A stretch of DNA of 64,000 nucleotides from positions 4,900,501 to 4,964,500 of the forward strand of contig JAGTTD010000001.1 of NCBI GenBank assembly GCA_018398585.1, written 5' to 3'. Shown piece by piece: positions 12,311 to 23,814 of the stretch; position 1 is the stretch's first letter; the number at the start of each line of letters is the position of its first letter. Below the pieces are notes generated by a model. It did no database searches and was not told the DNA's origin. It worked only from the letters and a program-made list of their open reading frames with translations. Both the position numbers and the translations under genes were made by a program. This DNA is from Simmondsia chinensis. Lineage: Eukaryota > Streptophyta > Magnoliopsida > Caryophyllales > Simmondsiaceae.

Positions 12311-14270
12311 ATGAATTCAAGGTTGACTGCCAAAATTAAACGCTCACTCCTCGATATTGCCCACTCCTTCCTAACAGAGTTGGATTTTGCACAACTTCCT
12401 TAACGGATCAATTACCTACACGGGTGAATCCTTGGTCTATAATTGATTGTATCTGAGTTTGGACATATACACTGAATCGCAAAAACATTCATTCTATATT
12501 TCTTCCTCTCTCCTAGTTCCCTCCCATTCTTTGGGCTCTCCTTCAAACATTTTGAGGTGTTGTTATGCAATTACTGAGCAAATTGGGCTACATTCTAGTA
12601 CATATCTCTAGTGTACACTATAAAATTGGGCTTCGTATTACTTGAGAGTCGGAGAGTCGGTTGATCTCGCTGTACTAATACATTGGCATAGGCGACTTAA
12701 GGTCGTGAATGCATAAAAGACCCACCCTAAGAGGTATTTATAAGTGAAAACTATATTAAAATTAAAAAAAAAAAAAACATGTGTTAAAATAAACCCTAAT
12801 TGATAAACCCTAACAAGCTTTTGTAGCGTGGGCTAATAAAGAGTACACTATTTAAGTTATTGCCCAATTAAAAACTAAATTAAATTCAGCTAATAAAACT
12901 AGTCTAACTAATTACACTCAAGTAACTAATTAAATCCAAGCCAAATTTCGTGTTCACTACAGGTCAATGACTCATTGTTCCTTATTTGTATCTACAGATT
13001 AATTACTCTTGTTTTTCGTTTGTGCTCAAGTTCGAGCTATTCGTGCTGCAAAATTATACTGTTTGAATTTGCGGCTAGGCTTGGTCAGTTTCAGACTTGC
13101 TATTATTCAAGTTCGGGGTTCTTTAGTAAGAGTTCAAGATTGCCTCGAGGTCAAGTTGGTTCAGATCGAAATCTGTTTTCAAATTCCTGAGATAGTCCTT
13201 CTAGTTTCATTTTGTGTATCTCAAATTAAATTTAAATGTATTAAATTCAAAGTTTAATTACATATTTTTTCCTCCAACAATATCAAGCCCATCGACATAT
13301 GATATGAACACATCAATCCAATACAAACTGAACTCAATCCAATCAACCAAATCAAACTATAGTATAGACTGATAGTATATTCCAAACCTTAGAATGAATA
13401 AATCAAATCTAGTGTATAAAAGTGTGAAGTACAGGGTAGATAGTAAAAGGATTTAAATATAAGAGGGAAGTAGGGGGAAGAAGAAGAAGAGAGAGACAGC
13501 TGAAAGATAAAAGGGGGACGGAGGGACTGGGAGAGAGAGGTAGAGAAATTCAAATGATTCATCCACACGCTTCTTTTACAATGAAGACCCTTATTTATAG
13601 AGCTCGGGTAGGAGCATAGTTGGTATTAAATGACTTAGCTAATTTTATTAATATTTAAATTATCTCTCATTTAACCACTATATTTTAGGGAGGGGCGGAC
13701 TACATTTGTGGGAGTGGAAATGAGGGAATGAGAATGACTTTTGGGGAGTGGGAATTTATTTGGTATATTGAAATAGAAAATCTAGTTTTTTTTTTTTTTT
13801 TTTTTTGAAACTATACTTAAAATTTAGGCAGTCTTCAATTAAAAAAAAAAAAAAAACCCTATTTTTTATGTTACCCAACTATGTACGCTAAAAATTTAAA
13901 CTAACATGTAAAGTCTTGAGAATGATTTAAGCTCTAACAGTGTCCTTGACACAAATGCTCATTGCATGGGATTAAAGGATCGATATCACATAAATACATT
14001 TCATATGTTCTTCTAAAATTATATTAATATTGAATGTCAGGGTTGTTGTGATTAGATCATGGAACCTTCTCGGTGAACAAGGCACTCATACTATATCAAT
14101 AACCAACTATAAAACAAGGTTAAACTAATAGGAGGAGGAGGTTGAAGAATTGTTTTATAATCTCACAATTTATATAAATGAGTTATGCATACATCTAAAA
14201 GTCCCCCCTCCCCCTCCAAAGACCCTACTCTGGTGGAAGTCCCTATAGCATTGGGTTTGTTAATGTTGCC
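12310..14270. other. Spacer; one TATA-like site, homopolymer pair
   Basis: No gene was recognised. On the minus strand CTCTATAAATAAGGG (13590-13604) with a pyrimidine-rich downstream stretch resembles an LTR or gene promoter, but no ORF follows. T and A runs at about 13786-13806 and 13840-13856 flank a 30-bp stretch. Confidence 0.35.
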
Positions 14271-14279
14271 GTGTTTATA

Positions 14280-14425
14280 TAATGTACCGTTTTTTTCTAA
14301 CAGGTAAATATGACTAGAGATTTAAACCCAAAATCTTTGGGTTAGAGCCTTCACATTAATAGCACTTTACAACTACCAACATGATAATACAATTTAGGGC
14401 TATATTTTGATGAAATTAGAAGCTT
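14280..14425. repeat. SINE-like dispersed repeat, partner at 36465-36560
   Basis: Both copies share GGTAAATRTGACT near the left and AGGGCTAYATTT-ATGAAATT near the right. On the minus strand TGGGTTTAAATCTC resembles a Pol III B box. Length and ends are uncertain. Confidence 0.4.
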
Positions 14426-14838
14426 CAAGAGTATAATTAGCGATGTTAAAAGGTACCTCTATTTGCACCGTTCCTCCCGTTCATTCGAACTGTTGAACCC
14501 AACACCTATTCAACCCACTATAACACAACGATAATTCAGGAATCATCTCATTTATTTGAGGGAAGTAACGTAAAACTTACGACATATTGTTTTAAACATT
14601 GTGTTGCTCAAAACATCAGAATAAAGATAAAACAGAACCTAAATGAGAGGGTGCCGCAATGATGATAGTGAAGGTCCACCAACATGGGTGCACGGCAAAA
14701 ACGTTGTCTCATATCGACTAAGTAAAAATGACAATAGACTCGACGTTTTTGCAATTTAAAAAAACCAAATAAGTTCTAGAAATTGACTTAGGCTCTGTTT
14801 GGCATATGAATTTAGAATTGGACCGTGGAATTGCAATT

Positions 14839-15452
14839 TGTTAGGTTTATGTCTCAAATTACTTATTTTAAGTTTATAGGGTTGCCGAAGGGTCACTGAT
14901 CGATCGGGAGGGAAGCTCGATCAATTGGGTGATTTAAGAGATTTTTCGGGATTTTGGGCCGTAAGAGGGCCAATCGATCGGCCCTGTTCCGATCGATCGG
15001 GACCTCCCAGACACGGGTCTATAAATAGGGGCGCAGGGTTTACGTCAATTGAGATCCAATTTAGAGTGAGGCGCCGCCATTGAGAGAAAGAGGTGATTTT
15101 GTAATTCCTCTAATTCAGATATTCGAGTGCTACGAGAGTTAAGAGAAAGTGATTTATAATCTTTCATAGATCTCGTCAAAAGGAAGTGTCATTGTAATTC
15201 TTCCATTCAGTATCAATAAAGAATCTCCATCTCTGCCCGTGGTTTTCTCCCCTCTCGATTGTAGAGGGGTTTCCACGTAAATATTATATGTTTGTATTTG
15301 TTCTTTCTTTCTCCATATATTTGTTTACTTCTCGTTTATGTGAGTCATATTATATGAATCGAATCAAGTGATTAGGGTTTACGCTTCCACATCAAGATTT
15401 TCCTAACAAATTGGTATCAAAATATATCAGTTTGTTCCAGTATTTCGGCACC
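14839..15452 (+). repeat. 5' LTR of the Tnt1-like element
   Basis: This about 614-bp LTR contains paired GATCGATCGG palindromic motifs, a TATA box near 15020 and a polyadenylation-type signal near 15216. It differs from the 3' LTR at scattered sites, so the insertion is not very recent. Confidence 0.9.
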
Positions 15453-15490
15453 AATTGGTATCAGAGCCCTGTTTATTTCGATTTGATACT

Positions 15491-17175
15491 ATGACGTCCG
15501 CAATTAGATCCAAAGTTGAGAAGTTTGGTGGTCAAGGGAGTTTCAGTTTATGGCAGGTTCGCGTTAATGACCTCTTGACTCAAAGTGGCTTGAAGAAAGC
15601 TTTAGATGGGAAAGAGAAGAAATCAGAGAATTTGACAGAAGCACAATGGGAGGAGTTAGATGAAAAGGCACTCACAGCAATTCAGATGTGTCTTCCCGAT
15701 GACGTTTTGACAGAAGTTCTGGAAGTGAAGACCGCTAAGGAGTTGTGGGAGAAATTGCAGGATATGTTCTGTTTCAAGTTTGTCTCCAACAAACTTGCAG
15801 TGAAGCACCGGTTATTCACGTTTCGTATGTTAAAAGGTACGTCACTTAAGAATCACGTCAACGAATTTAATTCAATTATTCAAGATTTGAAAGAATTGGA
15901 TGATGTTCCTAAGGATGAAGATCAGGCAATGTTGTTGTTATGTTCTCTCTCTACTTGATATAAAAGTATTGTTGAAAGCATGATTTATAGTGGTAGACAA
16001 ACCATATCTGTTGATGAAGTTAAGAGAAAACTACTGAGTAAAGAACGAGTAGATAGAGAATTATCCGATTCTGTTTATGACTCAGGTAGTGGTTTTTTTG
16101 TGTGATGGAGAACTGAGTATGATCATAGTGGAAGCAAGTCCAAGTCTAGGTATCAAGACCTAACCTGTAACTACTGTCATAAGAAATGACACATTAAGAA
16201 AGACTGTTACAAGCTTAAGAGAAAACTTGAAGCAGATAGCAGGTCTGACCAAAGATCCATAGTTGCTAGTGTTGTAGATGGTGAGAATGACGATCTTCTA
16301 CTGTCTGTGTCTGAACCTCAGTCCAATTTGAGAGATAGTTGAATTTTAGATTCAGGTTGCTCCTATCATGTCTGTCCCAATCGGGATTGGTTTTCCACGT
16401 ACGAATCATTTCGAGGTGGACTTGCTTTGATGGGTAATAATACTCCATGCAAAATTTTGGGTATAGGAACAATTCATTTTAGGATGTTTAATGGCACTAT
16501 TAGGGTTTTGAGTGATGTTCACCATGTTCCTGATTTGAAGAAGAATCTCATCTCTTTAGGTACTCTTGAATCTAAAGAGTGGTACATAGCTGAAGGTGGA
16601 GTTTTGAGGGCCGTTAAGGGTGCTTTGACAGTTATGAAGGGCAGAAGGTTATGTACTCTGTATAAGCTTGTCGGTTCCACAGTCGAAGATCTGTTGCAGC
16701 ATCTTCATCATCCTTGTTGTTGACAGAACCAGAGATCACAAATTCAGGATGTTTGAGATTGGATCATTCAGGTGATAGGGGTCTGTCTGAGTACAGTGTG
16801 AGGGACTCTTTGTGTGGTCAGTTTACATGACTGATATTATGTGAACAAGGGCTTTATGGGAAGCAGAAATATTTTCGCTTCAAACAATTCCTGACGAGTA
16901 AATGTGTCGCATTTGATGAGTCTTCATTGCTATCTCCACAGAAGATGTCATCAGTTGTTTGTGATTCAGGTCAGGTGAGTAATCCAGAGGGAGTTCAGTT
17001 GAGTAACACAGTTCAGCAGCAAGTGGTTGTTTCAGATAGTGTGTCAAGAGCCACTTCAGAGAAGAAGAAGATTGGCATTACTTATAACCTCTCAGATATG
17101 TTCATTCAGTTGCTACCTAGCAGGAAGTTCAAGCTTCGTTCGGACTCGGTTAGGTTTCGTGTTTTGTCAAGTTAA
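15491..17175 (+). pseudogene. Copia gag-protease-(integrase/RNase H) remnant
   Basis: The gag starts at ATG 15491, just after the primer site, and is open to 15958 (UBN2-type, with FGGQGSFSLWQV near its start and LKNHVNEF further on). Past a stop the same reading gives a CCHC knuckle (CNYCHK, stop, HIKKDC near 16173-16208) and the protease motif ILDSGCSYH near 16342, again preceded by a stop. Protease-like sequence stays open to about 16720. At 16900-17160 short pieces typical of the integrase C-terminus (CVAFDESSLLS) and of the RNase H end (NLSDMFIQLLP) follow, with the integrase core and all of reverse transcriptase missing. It cannot encode a working polyprotein. Confidence 0.9.
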
Positions 17176-17252
17176 GCCCTGTGTGTGGGGTGTTTAGTGG
17201 AGAAGGTGGAGGAAATTCTTTTATGTATGTAATTTGAGCCAAGGTGGTGATT

Positions 17253-17873
17253 TGTTAGGTTTGTGTCTCAAATTACTTGTTTTAAGTTTATGGGGTTGCC
17301 GAAGGGTCACCGATCGATCGGAAGGGAAGCCCGATAGATCGGGTGATTTAAGGGATTTTTCGGGATTTTGGGCCGTAAGAGGGCCGATCGATCGGCCCTG
17401 TTCCAATCGAACGGGACCTCCCAGACACGGGTCTATAAATAGGGGCGTAGGGTTTACGTCAATTGATATCCAATTTAGAGCGAGGCGCCGCCATTGAGAG
17501 AGAGAGAGAGAGGTGATTTTATAATTCCTCCAATTCAGATATTCGAGTGCTACGAGAGTTAAGAGAAAGTGATTTGTAATTCTTTCGTAGATCTCATCAA
17601 GAGGAAGTGTCATTGTAATTCTTCTGTTCAATATCAATAAAGAATCTCCATCTCCGCTCGTGGTTTTCTCCCCTCTCGATTGTGGAGTGGTTTCCACGTA
17701 AATATTGTGTGTTCGTGTTTGTTCTTTCTTTCTCCATATATTTGTTTACTTCTCGTTTGTGTGAGTCATATTATTTGAATTGAATCAAGTGATTAGGGTT
17801 TACGCTTCCACATCAAGATTTCCCTAACAAATTGGTATCAAAGTATATCAGTTTGTTCCAGTATTTCCGCACA
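17253..17873 (+). repeat. 3' LTR of the Tnt1-like element
   Basis: This 621-bp LTR has the same promoter-type motifs as the 5' copy and contains a (GA)n run near 17497-17511. It ends at 17873, directly before the CAATT duplication. Confidence 0.9.
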
Positions 17874-18855
17874 CAATTCAATTCCAATTCTGATGGAATT
17901 GGAATTCTATTGTTTGGTTTATCAAAGGAATTGGAGGTCGGAATTATAATTAAATAATGATTCGAATTATCAAGGGTTTTCAGTCAATTTAGTCGGAATA
18001 TTTTGAGTTTTAAATCAACTACGATTGGATTTTGGTCGGAGTGGTTCACATTGCGATCAAGTTATTACGGTCGGGGCGATTCAATGTGAGTCCGAGTTAT
18101 TTGATTTTCGAGTCAAATCAGGTAGAGTATCGCGTTGAATCATTTGGTGTTCAAGTTGCCTCGGATTTTCTATTAATCGGGTCGGGTGTTTTCGGGATTC
18201 AGGCCAGTTACGATTGGGTTTGAATACATTTAGGTCATTTTAAGCTCGAGTCATCTTAGTTTTAGGACAAATGAGTTGTATTATTTCAAATTTTGAGTCA
18301 TCTTTGGCTGAGTTTGAGATAGGTCGTGTCATTTTAGGTATGGGTCGTATTAAGATTTGGGTCAATTTGGTCCGGTCATTTCTACTTCGACTCAGCTTGT
18401 TTACATCACAACCAAGTCGAGTAGTTTCATTTTCTTGATTTGAGTCATCTCGAGTTTTGGGTCAATCGGGTTGGGTCGCTTTGAACTTTGAGCTAAGTTG
18501 ATTTCGGTTATTTCAAGTTAACTCATTCGAGTTGGGTGATTTCAAGGTTTGGGTCAAATTGTAAGTTGCGTCTAAGTCTTTGGATTTTAAATCATCTTGA
18601 ATTTGGGTTTATCAAGTTGCTCATTTTAGGTTTTAGGTCAATAGAGTTAATATAAAATTGTAATTCCTTACCCTTACTCCAAGGAATTGGAAAGTATAAT
18701 TTTTGTTTAAAATCTAATTCCATAAAATTGGACAGTTAAATTGCAAATTCAATTCCACTAAATGAACCAAATAACAGAATTAAAATTTTAGACTTTAATT
18801 TTAGCCTCAATCCCAATTTTAATCTTCAATTCTATATCCCAAATACAGCATCTTA

Positions 18856-19150
18856 TCCCATCTCACATAAGTACAAAAGTACTAATAATTTACTCACATG
18901 GTACTATAAATAGACTGGGGAAACTAGCCGTCCGCTCGCCGAGCTTGACTAGCCACTTCAGCACGACGGACCATAACGCAGACTTTTATTTCCAATTTAA
19001 TTACATAATTGAGTATACAACAACATATTACTAAATTATAGAATAATAATTTGGAATAGTTACCTTTATATTTGAATTATTTTCCATTGTCCATATTAAA
19101 TATTCAAAATTAGATAAAAAAATTTTTTATATATAATTAAAAGTCAGCAT
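18856..19150. other. Spacer, no recognised feature
   Basis: This is AT-rich sequence after the Harbinger-like element, with no gene or terminal repeat seen. Confidence 0.4.
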
Positions 19151-19154
19151 AAAC

Positions 19155-19276
19155 TATACAATAAGGTAATACTTCAAATACCATAATTCTCTTTCCCTAA
19201 TGAGGTGAGATTCAAACTCAAGCCTTGAGTATTATCCTCAGAGATAATACCAATTGAGCTAACTCTACTGTATATA
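19155..19276 (-). mobile_element. tRNA-derived SINE (minus strand)
   Basis: On the minus strand TTAGCTCAATTGGT resembles a Pol III A box and, about 35 bp later, GAGTTTGAATCTC resembles a B box. An AT-rich 3' part follows. This is the layout of a tRNA-headed SINE. Target duplications were not resolved. Confidence 0.6.
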
Positions 19277-20059
19277 CATATATGGATGGCTTAGATAAGC
19301 GGAAGACGGTGAATTTTAGGATCTCATTTGGTTGAGGGGAAGGATAGATGCGACGGGGTGATATCAACAGTCAAATCAATGACCCAAAATTCTCCCTTTC
19401 ACCTGAGCTAATGTCTATTACTTCTTTGGGTGAAGTTCATTCGTACAATAAGTTGTTTGAACAATTGTAAAGGCATTCATCATATATACACAATTTAGGT
19501 ATTAAATTATATCACATAAAACTTTATGAAAACTTATAACTATTATTCGTCATTAGTCATATTATTTTTCTAACAATAACACTCTTTAACTACACTAATC
19601 AAACTCCGTATTTAACTTTGATGCCCAACCTGTTCTTTGTTGTAGAAAGCATTGGTAATCAAATATCAAGAAATACAAAATCCAAAGTGAACTCTGGATA
19701 TCATTCTATCAACTTATAACCTTGGTTCACATGTGTCGGCTAAAATCGATTAAACTTCAAAGAAAGCAAGAGAATGGTGGTAAATGGCTGTTTGTAAGCC
19801 TTCTACTTACGTGATTAAGGATCTCAATTGGTAGATAAAACTTATACCTCTCTATGAGGAGGGACTAACAATCTTTATATGGAAAAACTTAGAGTCTGCT
19901 CATTAAAGACTCTTAATCTATATAGAGTTTGGCCACAACTTATACCCAACTATACAAGTCCAAAATGATCATTTTCCTATTAATCTTAACAGTTGTTGGC
20001 AATTAGGAGTCTAAAGATTAACTTTTGAATAAACAACTTAAGAAACACACATGTATTAG

Positions 20060-20150
20060 GAAATTACCCAGTGCCTTACAGAGGCTCACACCAAGACAAG
20101 ATCTTGAAGGATAAGATGCACGCAGCTTTACCCTTATAGGATGCTATCTT
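20060..20150 (-). mobile_element. RTE-type LINE 3'-tail fragment
   Basis: CAGTGCCTTACAGAGGCTC and GCACGCAGCTTTACCCTTATA match, on the minus strand, the conserved 3' region of plant RTE LINEs that is seen more completely at 43204-43340 and 62499-62643. Confidence 0.45.
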
Positions 20151-20325
20151 ACGAAGGTTGTTTTTAAAAATTCTCCAATCCTATAAAAAATCTTACTCCG
20201 TTAAATGAAAACATATATGTCTAATACTTAAATATGTACTAATAAAAAATATTAAACATATATATATATATATATTTTATTTTTTTCTTTTTTTTTTTTT
20301 CTGGTCTCGAATCCTTACAGTTTCC

Positions 20326-20333
20326 TATAAAAA
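20326..20333 (+). promoter_or_regulatory. TATA box of the kiwellin gene
   Basis: TATAAAAA lies 52 bp before the start codon and is followed by GGCTCCTTTGCCAT, which is also found after the TATA box of the paralogue at 38106. Confidence 0.8.
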
Positions 20334-20377
20334 GGCTCCTTTGCCATGCACTAAAAACACGCAAACATCAACTGAAA

Positions 20378-20938
20378 ATGACACAACTCATCCCCCTCTT
20401 TATCCTCACCACCACAACCTGGCTCCTCACGGTGGCCGCCGCCCAATCCTGCCGGCCCTCCAGCCACCTCACCGTCACCACCTCCCCGCCACTCAACCAA
20501 TGCAACCCCCAACAAGCCGAGTGCTGCGTCCCTGGTCGCCGTTACCCCGTCTATAGCTGCTCGCCCCCCGTTAGCCAAAACACCGCTGCCGTCCTCACCC
20601 TCAACGACTTCTCGGAAGGGGGTGACGGGGGTGGTGCATCACAGTGCGACGAACGGTTCCACAGTAATAACGAGCGGGTGGTGGCGCTGTCCACCGGGTG
20701 GTTCAACCATAAGCGGAGGTGCGGAAAGGAGATAATCATAAGGGGGAATGGGCGGCAAGTGAGGGCGCAGATGGTTGATCAGTGCGACTCGACTCAGGGG
20801 TGTGATGCGGAGCATGGGTATCAGCGCCCGTGTAGGTCTAATATCGTGGACGCGTCTAAGGCTGTCTGGAAGGCGCTTGGGGTCAGGCCGAATTCGGATG
20901 AGTATGGCCAGATGGACATCACTTGGGCTGATGCTTGA
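20378..20938 (+). CDS. Kiwellin / ripening-related secreted protein, intact
   Basis: This is a single-exon gene of 186 residues. A hydrophobic signal peptide (about 1-22) ends before QSC. The mature part has ten cysteines (25, 42, 49, 50, 61, 90, 115, 136, 142, 152). Family motifs, in order, are ECCVPGRRYP (48-57), CSPPV (61-65), TLNDF (74-78), GGDGGG (81-86), VALSTGW (102-108), RCGKEI (114-119), CDSTQGCD (136-143), NIVDASKAVW (155-164) and DITWADA at the end. This is the double-psi beta-barrel kiwellin fold. Kiwellins are secreted to the apoplast, accumulate in fruit or under pathogen attack, and some maize members bind fungal chorismate mutase effectors. The role of this copy is inferred from the family only. 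The start is fixed by the TATA box 52 bp upstream and the signal peptide. It is the only intact host gene recognised here. Confidence 0.93.
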   Translation: MTQLIPLFILTTTTWLLTVAAAQSCRPSSHLTVTTSPPLNQCNPQQAECCVPGRRYPVYSCSPPVSQNTAAVLTLNDFSEGGDGGGASQCDERFHSNNERVVALSTGWFNHKRRCGKEIIIRGNGRQVRAQMVDQCDSTQGCDAEHGYQRPCRSNIVDASKAVWKALGVRPNSDEYGQMDITWADA

Positions 20939-22299
20939 GCTAATGAGAGGAGCTAAAGAAGGGGCAGTAGTTTGTCTCCCAATTTCTCGAGTTGAAATTA
21001 TTTAGTTCAAATCTCATTATTCACCTTCTCAAGTGTTGTTTTCTATCGGAAATAATTATACTCTTTACTAACGTAAAATGTGATAATAAAAGTTAATAAG
21101 TGATAGATGTCATTGTTCATGAATCTCGAATCGGCAGGCCTCTTTCAGAGCTGTACAACAATATTTAGTTCTTTCTAGATTTTTAAAATGTCAACTCAAA
21201 ATCTTACCTTATAATATGCAAAAGAGAAAAAAGGTATGTGTATCATAGTAATGGGACTTTTTGCTTCTTGTAATGAAGCATATGAATAGACCACGAAAAG
21301 TGTGACTTTATACAGAGAATCTAGTAGTAAAACCTTGAAACTAGCCCAAACATAATTCAAATGTGGTCAATCGGATCGAAACACAAACCTAAAATAACCC
21401 AAATTAACATGGATTTGGCATAATTGTAGCTAAAACTAAAACTAGCTTGTTATTCCTAATGATCTAACCTGTAGCTGACTTCTGCGGCGAGACAAACTCA
21501 AAAAAGGTGACATGTACATGAGCTCATAATTGACCCGCCTAAAACCCAGAATTTCCTCCAGAAACATGCTCCTTCCTAAGAGCCAAATTTCGATATAAAC
21601 TCTAGCAACGAAAAAGGAGATCCTATCACCAAACTTTAGGGCATGTTTGGTATTTTTTTTTTGTTGTTTACAGTATTTGAGTTTCGAAAAATTAAAAACC
21701 AAGTTATGGAAATAGTTTTTCTTATTTTTGGTTTTCATTTTTTTTAGTTTTAAATTAACGTATGACGGATTTAAAAACAAGAAACCAAAATTAAAAAAAT
21801 TTGTTTCTAAAACGTGGTCTTTGAAAATTAAAAACCAAAACTTGCAACTAGAAAACATTAGCAATACATGCTCTGAGTTTTTCATTTAGGCCGTGGACAA
21901 ATCTTTCTATTTTCTATATGAATTGATTGACAAGTAAGCCAACAAAGTAGTGACGTTAACATACTCAAAACAGGAACAACTCTCAATTGTCAATTTTCAT
22001 AGCTTGGCAAAGTGTCCAAGTTATCTTGAATAATATAATTTATATTATAATACTAGTTAATATGTGAATCTTTTACATTATATATATATATATGTATGTA
22101 TGTATGTATTTTAGATAATCAATATTTTTTGAATGATGGTACCTTAAAAAAATAGCCCAAAGCAACTGTTTAGGTTGCTTGACGTCTTGACCGGCCTTGC
22201 AAGCATATGATGCTCACATGTTAGTTACCTATATATACATATGTCAGCCTTGGTTTGACCTTTGTATTTTCTCCGCATTGAATTAAACTCTTTGAACCC

Positions 22300-22440
22300 A
22301 CATATATAAATCCAAGTAGGCTTTCATCATAAAATTAATTGCATTAGGTAGAGCAACTCATTAGGCTTATATGTTGTTCTTTTTTTCTTACAATGTTTAC
22401 GTGGAATTCACATTTGACTCACACGTGAGGTTCTTAACAC
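22300..22440 (-). repeat. Possible TRIM LTR fragment
   Basis: TTAGGTAGAGCAACTCATTAGGCTTATATGTTG followed by a CACATTTGACTCACACGTGAGG stretch resembles the reverse complement of the TRIM LTR at 51809-52034. A counterpart sits at 42240-42400 in copy B. Ends are not resolved. Confidence 0.4.
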
Positions 22441-23814
22441 TTTTAAAAAAATTTCACATGGAAACTGTAGAAATTGAGAAAAACGGTAGTAAGGATTACC
22501 TTCATTTTCATCTACTTCTCCTGTTACTCAGTATGGTAAAAAGGGGTTTCATCAAAAAATTAATTGACAATAGGCAAAGTAGCATCTTGGTTTATATATC
22601 GGTATTGCTTCCTTTGCCCTACCGACGTTGGATTGCTGTATCTTCACTCTTTTGACTGTACCATTTCTCTTTCTATCTCTGATCCAAAACAGAAAATCGG
22701 AACAATAATGTATTAGAAGTAAGAACCGTAGAACCCCAAATAATGAAGAGAATCAAGCAGAGAGAGAAAGGAAGGAGATAATTCTTCAACGAGAAGGTCA
22801 AATTCTTGGAGTCTTGATTTTTTTTCGATAATTTGCTAGCAAAGCTCGGAATACAGCATCCGGCGTCTCAAAAATGAGGACCCGACAAAAAAAAGTACAA
22901 AGCTCATACCAAAAGGAGCAAAGACAAAAAAATACAAAGATTGACTTCCAAGGGCTCCTAAACATCTAGCCCAATCAACCCATGAACCTATCATCCTACA
23001 ACTTTAGAGCCTAGGCCCTGAAACATTGCACGACATAGGCTATAACCGCCGGAGAGTAAGGGAACAAGTAACACTATTCTTTTACCCAAAAACCGAGCTG
23101 GCTTTAATCAACCAAAAAGTGTACTCCACTGTGATCCTTCAAAGACAATCTTGTTTCTTGAGTTTCATACTTCCCACATTATTACAAAGAAGACCGCCAT
23201 CCATATCTTCTTCTCAAATTTATCTCCCACTCTACTATCAATCCAATGGAAGAAGTGATCTTAGATTGAGAAAAGGGAGACCCACCTTAAGCGCCACTAC
23301 TCGAAGCACAGACACCGCACCCTCCACGATAGTTCACAATACAGAACTCGGCACCCGACAACGATAATGGCTACACACATAATGACACACAATACACTCA
23401 ACACACACCCAAAGCAAAATACACGAAATATCACCCAAAGCCCTATGGCAACCTAAACACTCCTAGGACTAACCAGATTACAAATACCCAGCTCAAGCCC
23501 ACGAATATCCCTCACGTTTTTGCAGATCGTGTAGAATAAAAGTGTCTCCTGATACTGCAACTCAGATGTACAAACCTGCATGTGCTGTTGACTTGTCCTT
23601 CCTGAGCTATGAATTAGGGGGCTAAGCTAGGAAGCATTGAACATTACATGCTGCTTGTACTGTAGTATACGAAAATGTGCTACACCAAGCTTTCACCCAG
23701 AAGCCTACCCTCCATCAATCTTACTATGTTTTATTTCTACCAATCCAAGAGCACTCAATTTTGTTATGCCACTAAAACCCTCACAGCTGCTTTAATATTC
23801 CATGAAGACACTTT

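Larger units (their letters stand above)
14839..17873 (+). mobile_element. Internally deleted Tnt1-like Copia retrotransposon
   Basis: The LTRs are 14839-15452 and 17253-17873. Both start TGTTAGGTTTRTGTC and end near TTTCSGCACA, and the insertion is flanked by the perfect 5-bp duplication CAATT (14834-14838 and 17874-17878). The primer site TGGTATCAGAGCC starts at 15456, and the purine tract AAGGTGGTGATT lies just before the 3' LTR. Each LTR has a TATA box (CTATAAATAGGGG) and an AATAAAG signal. Only gag, protease and small end pieces of integrase and RNase H remain, so it could move only with help. Related copies are the solo LTR at 2057 and the minus-strand fragment at 37.2-37.9 kb. Confidence 0.92.
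14791..18852. mobile_element. PIF/Harbinger-like non-autonomous element, split by a Copia insertion
   Basis: The left end reads GGCTCTGTTTGGCATAT and the reverse complement of the right end reads GATGCTGTATTTGGGATAT, an imperfect inverted repeat. A TTA lies on each side (14788-14790 and 18853-18855), the target duplication expected for PIF/Harbinger. Removing the nested Copia element and its duplication leaves about 1022 bp without a transposase ORF. The interior from 17990 to 18650 is a degenerate minisatellite rich in TTGGGTCA and GAGTCA motifs. The element was in place before the retrotransposon inserted into its left arm. Confidence 0.65.
19590..22450 (+). repeat. Kiwellin-bearing duplication, copy A
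   Basis: This block is paralogous to about 37950-42400. Shared parts are the far promoter (CACTAATCAA near 19593 and 37969), the near promoter and gene, and long downstream stretches such as 21510-21600 against 40815-40875 and 21895-22010 against 41370-41460. Copy A carries extra sequence at about 19660-20210, including an RTE LINE tail fragment. Copy B carries larger insertions. Confidence 0.8.

Noticed and set aside
12975..13257. Two overlapping plus-strand ORFs of 71 and 82 codons
   Set aside because: No recognisable domain, splice site or conservation within the window.
17221..17697. 158-codon minus-strand ORF
   Set aside because: It lies antisense within the 3' LTR and has no protein features.
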